The notes below the pieces were generated by a model. It had not been told where the DNA came from and did not search any database. It worked only from the letters and a program-made list of their open reading frames with translations. Below are positions 31,556 through 43,106 of a stretch of DNA of 64,000 nt, in pieces. Position 1 is the stretch's first letter. Every line of letters starts with the position of its first letter. A program made the translations under genes and the position numbers. Source of the DNA: Bicyclus anynana (lineage: Eukaryota; Arthropoda; Insecta; Lepidoptera; Nymphalidae); NCBI RefSeq assembly GCF_947172395.1, contig NC_069093.1, positions 6,111,561 to 6,175,560 of the forward strand, given 5' to 3'.

Positions 31556-31942
31556 GTGTGTCTGGATAAAGCACACTCTTAGTGTACGGTTTTTCGGTTG
31601 AAAAATGAAACAATTAATCGTTCTGTGTGCGAACACTTTATCCCAAAATGGCCGAAACCACTTAAATTCGGGCTATATTTTAGTTTCTAATAATAGTGTT
31701 ACTATCAGGAAATGGAAAGTGTCCTGTAATTTATGGGGCCATTATTTTCAAATCGTGTATATGAATATTATGAACCTTTTCCCAAAGGTAATGGAAGGGT
31801 CAACTAATTTAAATTATAATTGCTTCGATGTCCTATTTATTACCTTTTATTTCAAAATCTTTCTTTGTAACATAAATATTGTTTTGTTTTTGTTGAAAAA
31901 TTAACTTTTAAAAATGAAATTTTATATTTATACTTATAATAC
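31556..31942. other. Unassigned, with a 99-codon ORF
   Basis: An ORF at 31605-31904 on the plus strand starts MKQLIVLCANTLSQNG and ends in a hydrophobic tail. No family motif, and probably chance. Confidence 0.15.
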
Positions 31943-32315
31943 ATCTGTAGAGAGGGCAAATCTGTACATGAAATATATTTCCAAAATAACTATCTGATTA
32001 GTATTATTATTAGCTGATTACTGATCGATACTGATGCAATCAGTAAAATTTTTGTCTGTCTGTCTGTATGTTCGTAATAGAAACAAAAAATACTCAACGG
32101 ATTTTAACAAAACTTGGTACAATTATTCTTCATACTCCTGGGCAGGTTATAGTATACTTTCATCACGCTACGATCAATAGGAGCAGAGCAGTGAAGGGAA
32201 ACGTTGGGAAAACGGTAGAAGGATTTTCATCATCAGGATCATTTTTACAGGGATACTACTGTAAGGGCTGGATTAAAGAGGTCTAAGGGCGGACGAAGTC
32301 GCGGGCATCCGCTAG
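31943..32315 (+). mobile_element. Helitron of the 20983 subfamily
   Basis: CAAATCTGTACATGAAATAT at the start, AACAAAACTTGGTACAATTA in the middle, end GCGGACGAAGTCGCGGGCAT then CCGCTAG. It has no TACCCC array. Confidence 0.72.
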
Positions 32316-32510
32316 TGCAAAATAAATTAATCAGTTTGTTTTAATTCTTTAGATATAATTACACTTTTGAAGTCATAGTTTCGCAGTTTAGGCTTATCAT
32401 GAAATCGAGTATGTAGGTCTCACAAAAAGTTATATTTCGAATCCTTTAATAGTAGTAGTTCTTGTAACAAGGCTCTTTCAAGGGATATAGTACCGCCATG
32501 ATTAATCTGC

Positions 32511-32590
32511 CGTTTTATATTGTCTTTGGAAGTCCATGCAATAGGCCTTTGTCCAGCAGTGGACACATTAATGTTGGTGATGTTAATGGG
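32511..32590 (+). mobile_element. RTE 3' tail fragment
   Basis: GGAAGTCCATGCAATAGGCC and CCAGCAGTGGACACATTAAT followed by GATGTTAATG correspond to the last codons and tail of RTE. Confidence 0.6.
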
Positions 32591-32989
32591 TCTGTCAGAC
32601 GTACCAGGTTAAATGAAAACCTCATTTTATTTCATTTTCAGTTTGTTTCTTCTGTAAAGAGTTTAAAGAAAAACCTCATAAAAAAGCCATTCCCAAACCT
32701 AAAGCAGGGGTTCTCAAATATTTATAAACGAGGTAGGCTGTAATGCGCTGTTAGCTTGGAAGTGGGAATTAGTAGCCGCCCGCGCCAAACCGCAAGCGTG
32801 TTTTAAAGCACTGCGATGAACCGACTTTAAAGGTTTTTCACTAACGCTTTCCGAGGCTGCTTGGTTTGCTTCGCCGATCAATAAAAACCGTTTAGCTGAG
32901 CTAAATTTTGCTCAGGTTGAGTAACTGAGTAATTTATATTTCATTCATTTGGTTAAGGAGGTACATTATATACTACAAAAAAATATATA

Positions 32990-33500
32990 CATAAGCATGG
33001 TATTTTTAAGTATGCTCCTGCATAAGCATGCTCAAAGCAAACATTCGAATTACACATGCTAATTTGTATCTATCGCTCTCTGTCTATAGTATCGTGTTAG
33101 ACAGGGAGAGATTAAGATGAAGATAATACAGAATAGCAATTCTGATCGACTAGCATACTCACGGTCAGTTTCTTCATCGCAAGTAACAGTCAAAGTAACG
33201 TCATAAATCAAAAGTGACGGTCTTATTCACTGAAAAATAAAGTCTTCTTTACTACTTACTTCTTTTACTGTTACTTTGGCTTTACATAAAGAAACTGGCT
33301 GTCAATAAGCAAACCTGTTCAGACGCGCTAAAAGCACGCTCTCTTCCATCCGCGCAGCAAGAAGCATGCTCATAAATCGCACGACTGTTGATTCTTGAGC
33401 AAGCTCGAAATAAGCATGCTCATTATTAGCAATGTTGCGAAACACATGCTAATATGTAGCAACTGCTCAATAGTAGCATGCTTTTGTGCTTGAAATGAGC
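32990..33500. repeat. Cluster of AGCATGCTCA-like words
   Basis: At least nine exact or near copies of AGCATGCTCA / TAGCATGCTT in both orientations over 500 bases, in two groups (32995-33165 and 33362-33500). Between them lies a MITE-like core (CTATCGCTCTCTGTC ... GACAGGGAGAGATT). Origin unknown. Confidence 0.55.
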
Positions 33501-33811
33501 ATGTATAACAGTAGCTATAGGCTAATAAGATGAAAATTATCTCCATATTTTTAGCTAAAGCGAAAATTAGCTGTAAAAATTGGACAGTTATTTGCGTTCG
33601 TGTTACAAACAAGCCAAATAAGTATTCGTGTTTAGTTGAACAATCCGAAGACTTGGGGTAACAGGTCACGCGCGCACGTCTGTCGTTATTCCACGCCTCT
33701 TACATTTTATTGTGGCCCATTACTCCGGGATTTGATTAGCGTATAGCGGGTTCTATTCCACGTTCGGGTTGACAAACAACTAATCAATTTATATAATGTT
33801 GTTTGTCTATG

Positions 33812-34180
33812 TCATCAGTGATGACCTACGGATCAGAGACTTGGTCGCTGACTATGAGCCTTATTAGAAGACTTAAAGTCACTCAGCGGGATGTAGAGCG
33901 AGCTTTGTAAGGAGCTTATCCTGCGTGATCGAATCAAAAATGAGGCAGCAGACGTACCAAAGTCACTGACATAGCTCAGCTAAAGCGATGTGGCTGGGCA
34001 GGCCACATACTTCGAAGAGCCGATGAGTGTTGAGGTCGTAAGGTACTGGAATGGTAAACCCATCCGGAAAGCCCAGTGTTGGTGGTAGAGGACTTCAAGC
34101 GGGTTGTTTGGTCCACACAAGACGACTATGTCCATTGTCCAGCTGTGGACCTCCATCAGTTGTTAATAATGATGATGAAT
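33812..34180 (+). mobile_element. RTE fragment with frameshifts
   Basis: ATGACCTACGGATCAGAGAC (MTYGSET), GTGGCTGGGCAGGCCACATA (WAGH) and a GATGATGA tail. Several indels break the frame. Confidence 0.8.
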
Positions 34181-34189
34181 GATTATGTT

Positions 34190-34320
34190 TGTCAATGTCA
34201 GGTTACCTCCAATTATCAAGGGCCAGCAAATATTTAGCAATGCGCAATTTCCCGACCCAAAACTCGAACCCTGGACATTATGATCTGAAGCCACACTGTA
34301 CCAACGAGGCAGTTGTCACT
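34190..34320 (-). mobile_element. Third tRNA-like SINE, decayed
   Basis: The minus strand has CTGCCTCGTTGGTACAGTGT as a possible A box and AGGGTTCGAGTTTTGGGTCG as a B box. A single copy here, so the family is provisional. Confidence 0.4.
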
Positions 34321-34325
34321 CAACA

Positions 34326-34440
34326 TCTATACTAATATTGTAAAGAGGTAAATTTTGTGGTGTTTTAGGGTGTACTGGATCTACTGAACCAATTTTAAAA
34401 ATTCCTTTACCACTATAAAGGCTATTTTATCGTCGGCTAG
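34326..34440 (+). mobile_element. Very short Helitron, 115 bp
   Basis: Starts TCTATACTAATATTGTAAAG and ends ATCGTCGGCTAG before T. Both termini are intact; the interior is minimal. Confidence 0.75.
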
Positions 34441-34931
34441 TTGTGAATAAAATCCACGGAAGATCAGAGCGGTGTCCTCACGGACACTGCAATATGCTGA
34501 GTGGAGACCTTTTAGGATCACATCATGCTAGTTGCAATGTATTTAATTATTATTTTTTTCTCTCTTTCCTTTGTATGATGTGTATTCTGAATAAACTTTT
34601 CTTTCTTTCTTTCTAAAATGGTCTAACTTTGCCTACAGTGGTGGCACGGCGTCCTAGATTGAGAACCTATATTTCAGTAAGTATTATTCATTAAGGGTGT
34701 GACTTTAGAAACCTTACCCTACTTTATTGATGAAATATTGTTAATAATATTGCGTATGTAAATAACCCAATTGCTGTGTCCATGGTAGTACACACATCAA
34801 TTGGGTTTTACGTGTCATTGATCCGCAATAAAACTGGCAGTTTGCAGTACGACTATCAGCAGAACTGCCTCTCACCATTGTAAATACCAAATATTTACGT
34901 CCCCTAGATTTTTTTACATGTGACATGTTAA

Positions 34932-35085
34932 TCATCATCAATGTTTTAACGGTTCACTATAGGACAAGGCCTTGCATGAACCTCTAAACACAACGGTCTC
35001 AAGCCGCCAGCGTCCAGCTGCTACCTGCAACCCGCTTGAAATCCTCGGTTCACCTTGTGGGGGGTCGACCAACACTGCGCTTAAA
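34932..35085 (-). mobile_element. RTE 3' fragment
   Basis: TCATCATCAATG, CTATAGGACAAGGCCTTGCA and TGGGGGGTCGACCAACACTG are the C-terminal RTE region in reverse. It directly abuts a SINE-2 at 35093. Confidence 0.7.
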
Positions 35086-35092
35086 GGCTTTT

Positions 35093-35226
35093 GACGACCT
35101 CTGTGTATGCGCGGTGGATTTACATGATGGAGGTTCAAGTTAGCCCGCTACCATCTTAGACTGCATCATCACTTACCATCAGGTGAGATTGTAGTCAAGG
35201 GCTAACTTGTAAAGAATAAAAAAAAA
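35093..35226 (+). mobile_element. SINE-2, internally deleted
   Basis: Head GACGACCTCTGTGTATGCGC jumps directly to CAAGTTAGCCCGCTACCATC and the poly-A tail. The A box is damaged and the middle is gone. Confidence 0.8.
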
Positions 35227-35327
35227 GGAGAGGATTTTGAGTTTAGACTCAATTACGCTGATCCAATGCGTGTTGGTTGGCTTAGGATGTTTATTTGACT
35301 ATTTAACCATCATACCTTACCTTGAAT

Positions 35328-35644
35328 AGCCGTGATAGCCCAGTGACCAGTGTTATGACCTCTGCCTTCGATTCTGGAGGCTGTGGGGTCGAATCCGGTC
35401 CAGGGCATGCACTTCCAACTTTTCAGTTGTGTGCATTTTAAGAAATTTAATATCACGTGTCTCAAACGGTGAAGGAAAACATCGTGAGGGAACCTGCATA
35501 TCTGAGAATTTTCTTAATTATGTGCGTGTGTCAAGTCTGCCAATACACATTAGGCCAGCGTGGTGGACTATTAGTCTAACCCCTCTCATTCTGAGAGGAG
35601 ACTCATGCTCAACAGTGAGCCGAATATAGGTTGATAATGATAAT
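35328..35644 (+). mobile_element. SINE-1, full length (best copy)
   Basis: Head GCCGTGATAGCCCAGTGACC (A box TAGCCCAGTG), B box GGTCGAATCC, body through GTGGTGGACT and ACCCCTCTCATTCTGAGAGG, tail AGGTTGATAATGATAA. 317 bp. Confidence 0.9.
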
Positions 35645-36277
35645 ACCTTTGCAATAAATAAAGTAATACAAGACCTTTTATTGTTGAATATTTTATTATA
35701 TTATTTTCGTATACAATAAAACAATCAGACAATACGAAATAGGCCCATTAATTTCCCAGTAATTCTTCTACATTTAAGGGGTTTCGACATTTAAACTTAA
35801 TTTTAGGCCAATCCGGTTGTAATTTACTGTTAATTAGATGCTTAAACACGGGCCCCAAACCAGAGGTTCTTGGAGAACTTAAAATGGCCGCGTTAATACA
35901 AGAACCTTGCGTTAATTACTTTATGGAATCCTTTTTGAAGCCTGTAAACTTATACGGTTACGACAAAAAGCCTCGCCGTAGGGAAACCGGAATGGGTACA
36001 TTAGGTTTGATGTTTCCACTTAATTGAATTTGGCTGAGAATTTGTCATTCTTAACAATAAATCAGTTAATTACGATAATTTTTATCAGAGAAATAGTAAT
36101 GTAAACTAATGCTGCGAGATTTATCCTATCGATGACACCAAATAAAAAAAACACCTACCCTATGATTTGATTTTTTATATTACTATGCGACTAAATGAAT
36201 CTATTAAGACAATTAGCCACCTCTGTTCTCCTCAGTTTCCTCAGTTAGTGCCATATCTAATAGTATAAGATCTTTGA
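35645..36277. other. No recognised feature
   Basis: Mixed AT-rich sequence without ORF or repeat match. Confidence 0.35.
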
Positions 36278-36535
36278 TTTTTTACATTCTTTACAAGTTA
36301 GCCCTTGTCTACAATCTCACCTGATGGTAAGTGATGATGCAGTCTAAGATGGAAACGGGCTAACTCGTTAGGAGAAGGATGAAAATCCTCACTCCTTTTG
36401 GTTTTTACATGACATCGTACCAGCCAGCCAGACCTGGACCGATTAAGAAAATCTCAATTTGCCCAGCCGGGGATGGAACCCAGGACCTCCGGTTTGTAAA
36501 TCTACCGCGCATACCACTGCGCCACGAAGGCCGTC
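36278..36535 (-). mobile_element. SINE-2
   Basis: Reverse complement from the poly-A tail (TTCTTTACAAGTTAGCCCTT) to the head (ACCACTGCGCCACGAAGGCC), with a deletion in the middle. Confidence 0.85.
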
Positions 36536-36974
36536 AATGCTTTGATGAGTCAATAATTGCTTTTTTTATTGTTACACTTGGAGTAGTACTACAAAGTTAA
36601 GTAGCAATGCAGTGTTTCGGTATAAAGGGTATGATTGCGTAATTACTAACGCTTGACTTATCACCTACGCCTCAGGTCATCGGGCCAAGGACAGCCCATT
36701 GTAAGTCATGTGCCTACCTAGAATGCACGAACGCGAGGTTATCCTACCTTTCGAGCCTATTCGAACTTCGATAAATGTGCTACCTACCCTTAAATCTAGA
36801 AAACAGGTAATAAAGTATTTTGAAATTACTTCAAAAAAGTTTTGCATTTGACCCATATATACCTATACCTACTTTTTGGTTTAATTATTGGTAATTATTG
36901 ATTATCAACAACAACATATTATTAATTGAAATAAATTGAAACTGAGAATTAACAGTATATTAAATTTAAATTTA

Positions 36975-37170
36975 TCTATACTAATATTATAAAGCTGAAG
37001 AGTTTGTTTGTTTGATTGAACACGCTAATCTCAGGAACTACTGGTCCGATTTGAAAAATTCTTTCAGTGTTAGATAGCCCATTTATCGAGGAAGGCTATA
37101 GGCTATATATTATCCCCATATTCCTACGAGAACAGGAACCACGCGGGTGAAACCGCGCGGAGTCAGCTAG
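36975..37170 (+). mobile_element. Helitron, complete
   Basis: TCTATACTAATATTATAAAG to GCGGAGTCAGCTAG, with the hairpin CGCGGGTGAAACCGCG just before the end. 196 bp, a clean type copy of its subfamily. Confidence 0.85.
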
Positions 37171-37183
37171 TAATAAATAAATA

Positions 37184-37319
37184 TCTATACTAATTTTATC
37201 AAGAGGAAAAATTTGATTGAATAGGCTCTGAAGCTACTAAACCGATTTGAAAAATTCTTTGTTGGGTCTATCTCAAAGTGCTATAGGCAATATTTTATCC
37301 CAATATTCTTACGGGAACT
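37184..37319 (+). mobile_element. Helitron, 3' truncated
   Basis: Starts TCTATACTAATTTTATCAAG 14 bp after the preceding copy and stops after CCAATATTCTTACGGGAAC. A tandem insertion pair. Confidence 0.7.
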
Positions 37320-37602
37320 ACATATTATACCTATCATACATACATAATATCATCATGCCTCATTCCATTGGGTTAGGCCGAGACCAAGTCCTTCCACTAG
37401 CTACGATTCTTGCAGATCTCCCTAGCTTCTGCCATCCTGATCAATTTTTATACAAGTTAGTCTCAAACTGCCCTGTATTGAGTTTATCCTGGAGTTCATC
37501 CAGCAACGTTCACCCCTTCCGACATTTCCATTCACCTTCGCGTATGCGGAAATAATTCAAGCATACTTTTTTAAATTTTAGTCATTACCCCTTCTTTTAT
37601 AT

Positions 37603-37762
37603 GCTAGCCATTGCTCGCGCTTTCATCCACGCAGTTTCCGTTTCTGTGAGAATACGGGGCTAATATATAGCCCTTGAAACTCACAAATAACTTAATTTTC
37701 TAATGGTACAAGAATTTTCAAAATCGGTTTAGTAGATCCAGAGATAATCCCTTACAATACCT
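37603..37762 (-). mobile_element. Helitron
   Basis: CTAGCCATTGCTCGCGCTTT at the left, GGGGCTAATATATAGCCC in the middle, ending near ATAATCCCTTACAATACC. Confidence 0.6.
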
Positions 37763-37770
37763 TTCGTTCG

Positions 37771-38028
37771 TTATCAACCCATATTCGGCTCACTGCTGAG
37801 CTCAAAATAAGAGGGGTTAAGCCAATAGTCCACCACGCTGTCCCAATGCGGATTTGCAGACTTCACACACGCAGAGAATTAGAAAATTCTCTGGTATGCA
37901 GGTTTCCTCAAGATGTTTTCCTTCACAGTTCGAGACACGTGATATTTAATTTCTTAAAGTGCACACAACTGAAAAGTTGGAGGCTCAGGAGTCGGAGGCT
38001 GAGCTCATATCCACTGGGCTATCACGGC
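37771..38028 (-). mobile_element. SINE-1
   Basis: TTATCAACCCATATTCGGCT through CATATCCACTGGGCTATCAC; the B-box region is deleted. Confidence 0.85.
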
Positions 38029-38029
38029 A

Positions 38030-38840
38030 TTAGTATAGACTAATCTATTGTTATAAAAAGTGTCGAAGCTAAATTTTATTTACGGATTTAGAGCACTTTT
38101 AAATAAAATAGAACGCCAATTTACTCGCTAGCTTTGGGTTCAGAATTAAACTAACCACTATCTAGAATAAAAATAGTTGCCGTTCCTATCACAATCGTAA
38201 TCCGCCAGTCGGTATACACTGGTCCATCGATCTAAAAACCAATTTTTAACCAATCCAATTTAACGCGGTCGAATGAAGTTCAGCAAATCTATTGCGTTGT
38301 AATTTTAGTTCATCCGTTTTAGCGTGGCTTGGAAAGTGCATTTTCACGTAAAAATATACATCGCAAAAAGATCCTAAGTTAAATTGTTATTGATTTTGTT
38401 CTATGAACGTTTGACATTAAATTTTTCCATTGAAGATATAGTAATATTCTAATTAAATAAAATCTACTTAGTAATATTTTTTGTATCACACAATATACGC
38501 GTGAATAAACACTTTTTAACCAACTTCAAAAAATGGAGGAGGTTCTCAATTCGACGCGATCGTTTTTTTTTAGGCAAGCGCTCGCAATTCTATTTGGTTC
38601 GATCAGGCTTAACTGTAGTTAAGCTATTAATTATTGCCCGTAAAAGAATCGATGATATTATTTAAAAAAAAAACATAATTAATATTATGCTTACACCAAG
38701 AAAGTGAGCTTGCCCATCGTACCCACAACGGTGCGAAATCGCGTTTGATGATGTTTCCTTAAAACTGTCCCTAGAGCTTAAGAAATATCATTTCACCGCG
38801 GCTTGTTGCCTCGACTTGTGACAGAAGGGCTGGCTCATTT
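38030..38840. other. Mostly unassigned
   Basis: No gene recognised. At 38515-38565 there is AACCAACTTCAAAAAATGGA and GGAGGTTCTCAATTCGACGC, a sequence common as a repeat in Lepidoptera. Confidence 0.3.
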
Positions 38841-38847
38841 TTTGCGC

Positions 38848-38881
38848 AAAGGATCAGCCTGGACAGCCAGGCTGATCCTTT
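38848..38881. repeat. Perfect 15-bp hairpin
   Basis: AAAGGATCAGCCTGG and CCAGGCTGATCCTTT around the loop ACAG. It is surrounded by about 200 bases of higher-GC sequence. Confidence 0.8.
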
Positions 38882-39408
38882 TTGGCTTGATCCGCGTCTT
38901 ATAGGCATTAGGCGATCGATGTAAAATAAGTCTGTCTGCCGTTCGCATATATTATGTTTGTTGCATCGATATTATAATATAGGATAGGTTTATTTCTAGC
39001 CGCACTTAAGTTCAAGAAATTCTCCTTGTATAACAGCCTTATCTTGTAGGAAACGTTCAAGAAGCGTTCCCTAATCTCTACACGTGTGTATCATTCAGTG
39101 TTTGAACTCCCCAGTTTGTATACATACATAGATAATCTACATAAAATTAATTACAAGTTAGCTTTCAATGTGTTTGTCTATCTATTAACGGGACGTCTGT
39201 GTGTGCGTTTGGCAAACGTTTGTTGAACGTGATCCAACTTTCGAGGGTGGATTTACAAGTGTAACATACTAATGTACCTACTTCAATATAATGGAATATA
39301 ACACTCATATTAGTGGATGAATATTTGTAACGGATACAGAGAGATTTGATGTCTGAATAACTTAAACCAAGAAGCTATTATTATGTAGTACAGTTAAAGT
39401 GTTAATGA

Positions 39409-39964
39409 TCCATACTAACATTATAAATGTGTGTCTGTCCGTTTGTTTGTCCGTCTTTCACGGCATAACGGACCGATGAATTGATGACAACGTCTTATAA
39501 TTCGATGAAGCCAGATGCAAACTCGAAAAAAGATGACGTCATGCGTCGTTCCCTCGCTCTAGGGTTGCCAACTTTTTTTACAAGAAACAAAGTATATTCT
39601 GGTCTATGAAGATCATTAAATTATTATTGTAGAAAAATTAACATTTTTTTAAAAATGCAACCATTCCTTCAGTATTTTCTTATGACGTTGTCACGTTCAA
39701 CTATCGTCAGTAAACCGACTTTACAGACAGGCGATTTTTTAAGTAAAGATAGTTTATGGAAGGAGAGTAACATAAGCAACTTTTTGTCTCTTTATAACCC
39801 CACACTTCCCTAAAATGGGGGGTGAAAGTTTATATGAAGCATTCTGGATTTTTCAAGATAGAAAGCTAAAAAGCTTAGTATGCAGACTGTTTGTGACTAT
39901 TTTAGGGGGTAGGATAGGAAAGAAGTGCACATAAGTCAAGCGAAGCTTGACCGGGTCCTCTAGT
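39409..39964 (+). mobile_element. Helitron, third subfamily, 556 bp
   Basis: Starts TCCATACTAACATTATAAAT. The 3' end has the hairpin GTCAAGCGAAGCTTGAC, then CGGGTCCTCTAG before T. The interior is unrelated to the other subfamilies. Confidence 0.75.
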
Positions 39965-40555
39965 AAACGATAAAAAAGCTTCGAAATGAACTTTAATACA
40001 TTTAACTAGCTACTTAAAGACCTATTCTTAAATGGTGATAAACTAAAAAAAACCTGGCTAAGTTTGCTGTGGGCTCCTCTTGGACCAAGGCGCTTTGGGA
40101 CACCTCGTAACTTTAATTAAAATTGTTTAATTATTATATATTATATATTTACCTGACGTTTTCAAAACTTGCGTGTAAATTAAGACTAATTGAAAAATAT
40201 ATTTTGACTTTAACTTTTACTTCATACAAGATATTTTAATACGAACAGAAAGTTAAAGTTAATAAGATGGCCTAACTGACAGTCTTGTCCTTTACTTACC
40301 CTAAGGTTTAGACAGGACTGGGCTTTCGATTTAATAAAAAAACTAATCATGAAATATGAAATATTTGGTTCAAAATGCTTTACATTGTACATAAAGAATG
40401 CATTACAAAAATTACAAAAACATCAGAATCTATTTTTCATCCTTAAACTTAGATAATATAGAAATGCGAGCAATTATTTCGGCTTTGACATAAAACACTT
40501 TTAATACAGAACCTATTGCCTAACAAATAAATAGATAGATTTAAGTCTTTTCCAA
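39965..40555. other. No recognised feature
   Basis: AT-rich. A decayed LINE tail may be present near 40185-40220. Confidence 0.3.
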
Positions 40556-40630
40556 CTCAGATCTCAAACCTAGTCCAGTCTTTAAATTATTGACTAGGCT
40601 AGGCTAGGCTAGGTTATATATTGTGTAGTT
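40556..40630 (+). repeat. Direct repeat, copy 1
   Basis: CAGATCTCAAACCTAGTCCA, then TTATTGACTAGGCTAGGCTA and GGTTATATATTGTG. It is repeated at 41128-41190, and its own arms CCTAG...CTAGG are inverted. Confidence 0.8.
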
Positions 40631-40895
40631 TATACCAGTACAAGGGTCCGCCTAAGTGATGTCCAGTGTCCCTTGTTAATATTTCATCTGACAAGACGCT
40701 GTCTCGTGAACAGCGGAGACAATGACGACAAAAGACATCCTGAATCTTGAATACGTCGTTTTGTACAAAGAGAAGACCGGTTGAGATGAAACGTATGTAA
40801 ATTACAACGTACCCCGTATTAAATATAGAGAACGTTTGAAAAGTTAAACGGTTCCCCTTTGAACGAATATACTAGTAATACATCTATACTTTTGA

Positions 40896-41113
40896 GGGCC
40901 TCCGTGGCGCAGTGGTATGCACGGTGGATTTACAAGACGGAGGTCCTGAGTTCGATCCATTCTACATGGATTTCATCCTCCTCCTAACAAGTTAGCCCGA
41001 TTATCTTAGACAACAACCTCCTAACAAGTTAAGATGGAATATCTTAGATTGCATCATCACTTACCATCAGGTGAGATTGTAGTCAAGGGCTAACTTGTAA
41101 AGAATAAAAAAAA
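40896..41113 (+). mobile_element. SINE-2
   Basis: GGGCCTCCGTGGCGCAGTGG (A box), GAGTTCGATCC (B box), a deletion, then tail AACTTGTAAAGAATAAAAAA. The CTAACAAGTTA segment is duplicated. Confidence 0.88.
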
Positions 41114-41127
41114 GTCGTTTTTAATTC

Positions 41128-41190
41128 AGATCTCAAACCTAGCCTAGTCTTTAAAATATAGACTAGGCTAGGCTAGGTTATATTGTGTAA
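41128..41190 (+). repeat. Direct repeat, copy 2
   Basis: CAGATCTCAAACCTAGCCTA, ATAGACTAGGCTAGGCTAGG, TTATATTGTG. It pairs with 40556-40630, 570 bp upstream. Confidence 0.8.
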
Positions 41191-41274
41191 AACATCTAAT
41201 TGTCTCGCTGGTGACAGTCTTCGGCCGCTGTAAAAATAACGTGAAAAACTATTTTAAATACAAAATTCAAAATT

Positions 41275-41360
41275 CATTTATTTCAAGCATGCTCAGTTTA
41301 CAAGCACTTTTAAAATGTCAGTTGACTATTTGTAAAGATTCTACCATTTCGATAGATTTA
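41275..41360 (-). mobile_element. LINE 3' end fragment
   Basis: TTCATTTATTTCAAGCATGC, ACAAGCACTTTTAAAATGTC and GACTATTTGTAAAGATTCTA are the 43.5 kb LINE 3' UTR in reverse. Confidence 0.65.
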
Positions 41361-41444
41361 TGCGTAACTATCTACACTTATAATGAAACTGTAGCAGGTC
41401 CAGTTCTGTACATTGATATTTAGAAATTTTTTGTTGGGGGCATT

Positions 41445-41819
41445 ATATAATCAATACTGAAGCTAAAAATATTTTGTTTCGATTTTTTGTCTGTCTGTAC
41501 TTTTTTTTGTTATATCACGCTAAAACTACTAAATGAGTTCAAATGAAACTTGGCACGGTTTAATGCCATACTACGGAGAAGGTTATAGGATACTTTTTAT
41601 AGTGAAAATAAAATAAGAAGGGGGTGTAATAGGGGTTGAAAGTTTGTATGGAAATTCCTTCATTTTTAGTTACAATTTTAAACATTTGTTCATAAATAAT
41701 AAAAAAAATACAAAATATAATCTGATTCAAAATTTTTAAAATAAACTTATAAAGTGGTGAAATAGGGCTTGAAAATTTACATTGATTACCTCGCGGACGA
41801 AGTCGCGGGTGTCCGCTAG
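41445..41819 (+). mobile_element. Helitron of the 20983 subfamily
   Basis: TTTTTTGTCTGTCTGTAC, GAAACTTGGCACGGTTTAAT, end CGGACGAAGTCGCGGGTGTC then CGCTAG. No minisatellite. Confidence 0.72.
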
Positions 41820-42370
41820 TATCATACGATATAGTACGATTTCCATCGTCGATATATGGCTTTCATAACGTAAATGCCGAAGTAATTCGCCTAATATGAT
41901 TGATATTAAGACGGCCTATCCAGATATTTAGATTGAGTGCCCTCCCATATCTCAAAGTGCCGTGATCTCGAAGTACCAATAATTTACCATCAGCAAGGGA
42001 ATTTGAAACCAATCTATTTCAATATACGAGTATATCACAATATATTCATAACCATCTTAATAATAATAAATTATTATCTTTAACATAAAACTAAAAATAG
42101 ATATTAGTAATGACATCGTTGGTCGTACAGTTGGGCCGATTTTCTTTCTTCTAAGAAATGTTCAGTAAAAACCTCAACCCGGAGTTGAGAAGGTATTACA
42201 CCCCCGTGCCTCGGAGAGCACATTAAAGGCGTCATTTTATACATATTTTTTAAAAATTTTCGTATTTTATAGGACAAATTTTATTTTTCTTATTACCTAT
42301 AGAAATTCATAGATGTGCATCCACTGATCCGCATCGTACAGATCGCAGTTTAAAATTAATCAAAGATCAA
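41820..42370. other. No recognised feature
   Basis: AT-rich, without ORF. Confidence 0.35.
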
Positions 42371-42560
42371 AGCGGGCTAACTTGAGGATGATATCCTATT
42401 CACAGAATCGAAAAAGAATCGCTTGGCGTACGTCTTTTGTCGGTAGGGTGGTAACTAGCCACGGCCGAAGCCTCCCACCAGCCAGACTTGGACCAATTAA
42501 GAAAACCTCAAATAATAATAATAAATCCACCGCGCACACCACTGCGCCACGGAGGCCGTC
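42371..42560 (-). mobile_element. SINE-2, deleted
   Basis: AGCGGGCTAACTTGAGGATG through CACTGCGCCACGGAGGCCGT. The B-box region is replaced by AATAATAATAATAAAT. Confidence 0.8.
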
Positions 42561-43100
42561 AAAAACGGACGGAAGTAGGTATTTATACATAATATAAGAG
42601 TGATATACTCGAATTTACAGATAGGTACTCGTAAAACACCGACCTAATAAATATTGAAGTAAGTCATCACAAGCAAGTTCGTTTAAAGTCGACATTATTG
42701 AGTGGGGAACGTTGCCACTAAGTACCATTACGTAAAGCAAGCTACCAAATAAAGTGTGTCGTCACTATTAATTAAATCTGTCCTAGATTTTTCGAAAGCC
42801 GTGTCGGATAAACAAATGTGTTTACAGACCCGAAGGCTGTAATTTAGGTCTCCCGGGCAGAACTGAATAGCGCTGTAATTACCATAACGATCGGCGTAGG
42901 TGTCCATGTTTTTTATTTTTTTTTTAATTTTCAAAAAAGCTTTGGTTTGTAAATATTTGATAATGAACCAATTAAAAACTTGTAATAAACTACTTCCTTA
43001 GATATATGATTATCTGAAATATTGCATACAAGTTTTGTGCGTAGTTAGATGGAGGTAAGTGCTGTCATTTAAACTATAGACTAATATTATAAAGAGGTAA
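42561..43100. other. Mostly unassigned
   Basis: No gene seen. A bare Helitron 5' end (CTAATATTATAAAGAGGTAA) lies at 43081-43100, directly before the LINE fragment. Confidence 0.3.
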
Positions 43101-43106
43101 AGGGGA

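Noticed and set aside
35328..35400. Genuine tRNA gene at the SINE-1 head (also at SINE-2 heads)
   Set aside because: A and B boxes are present, but the acceptor arm does not pair and the same head is joined to the SINE body in many copies.
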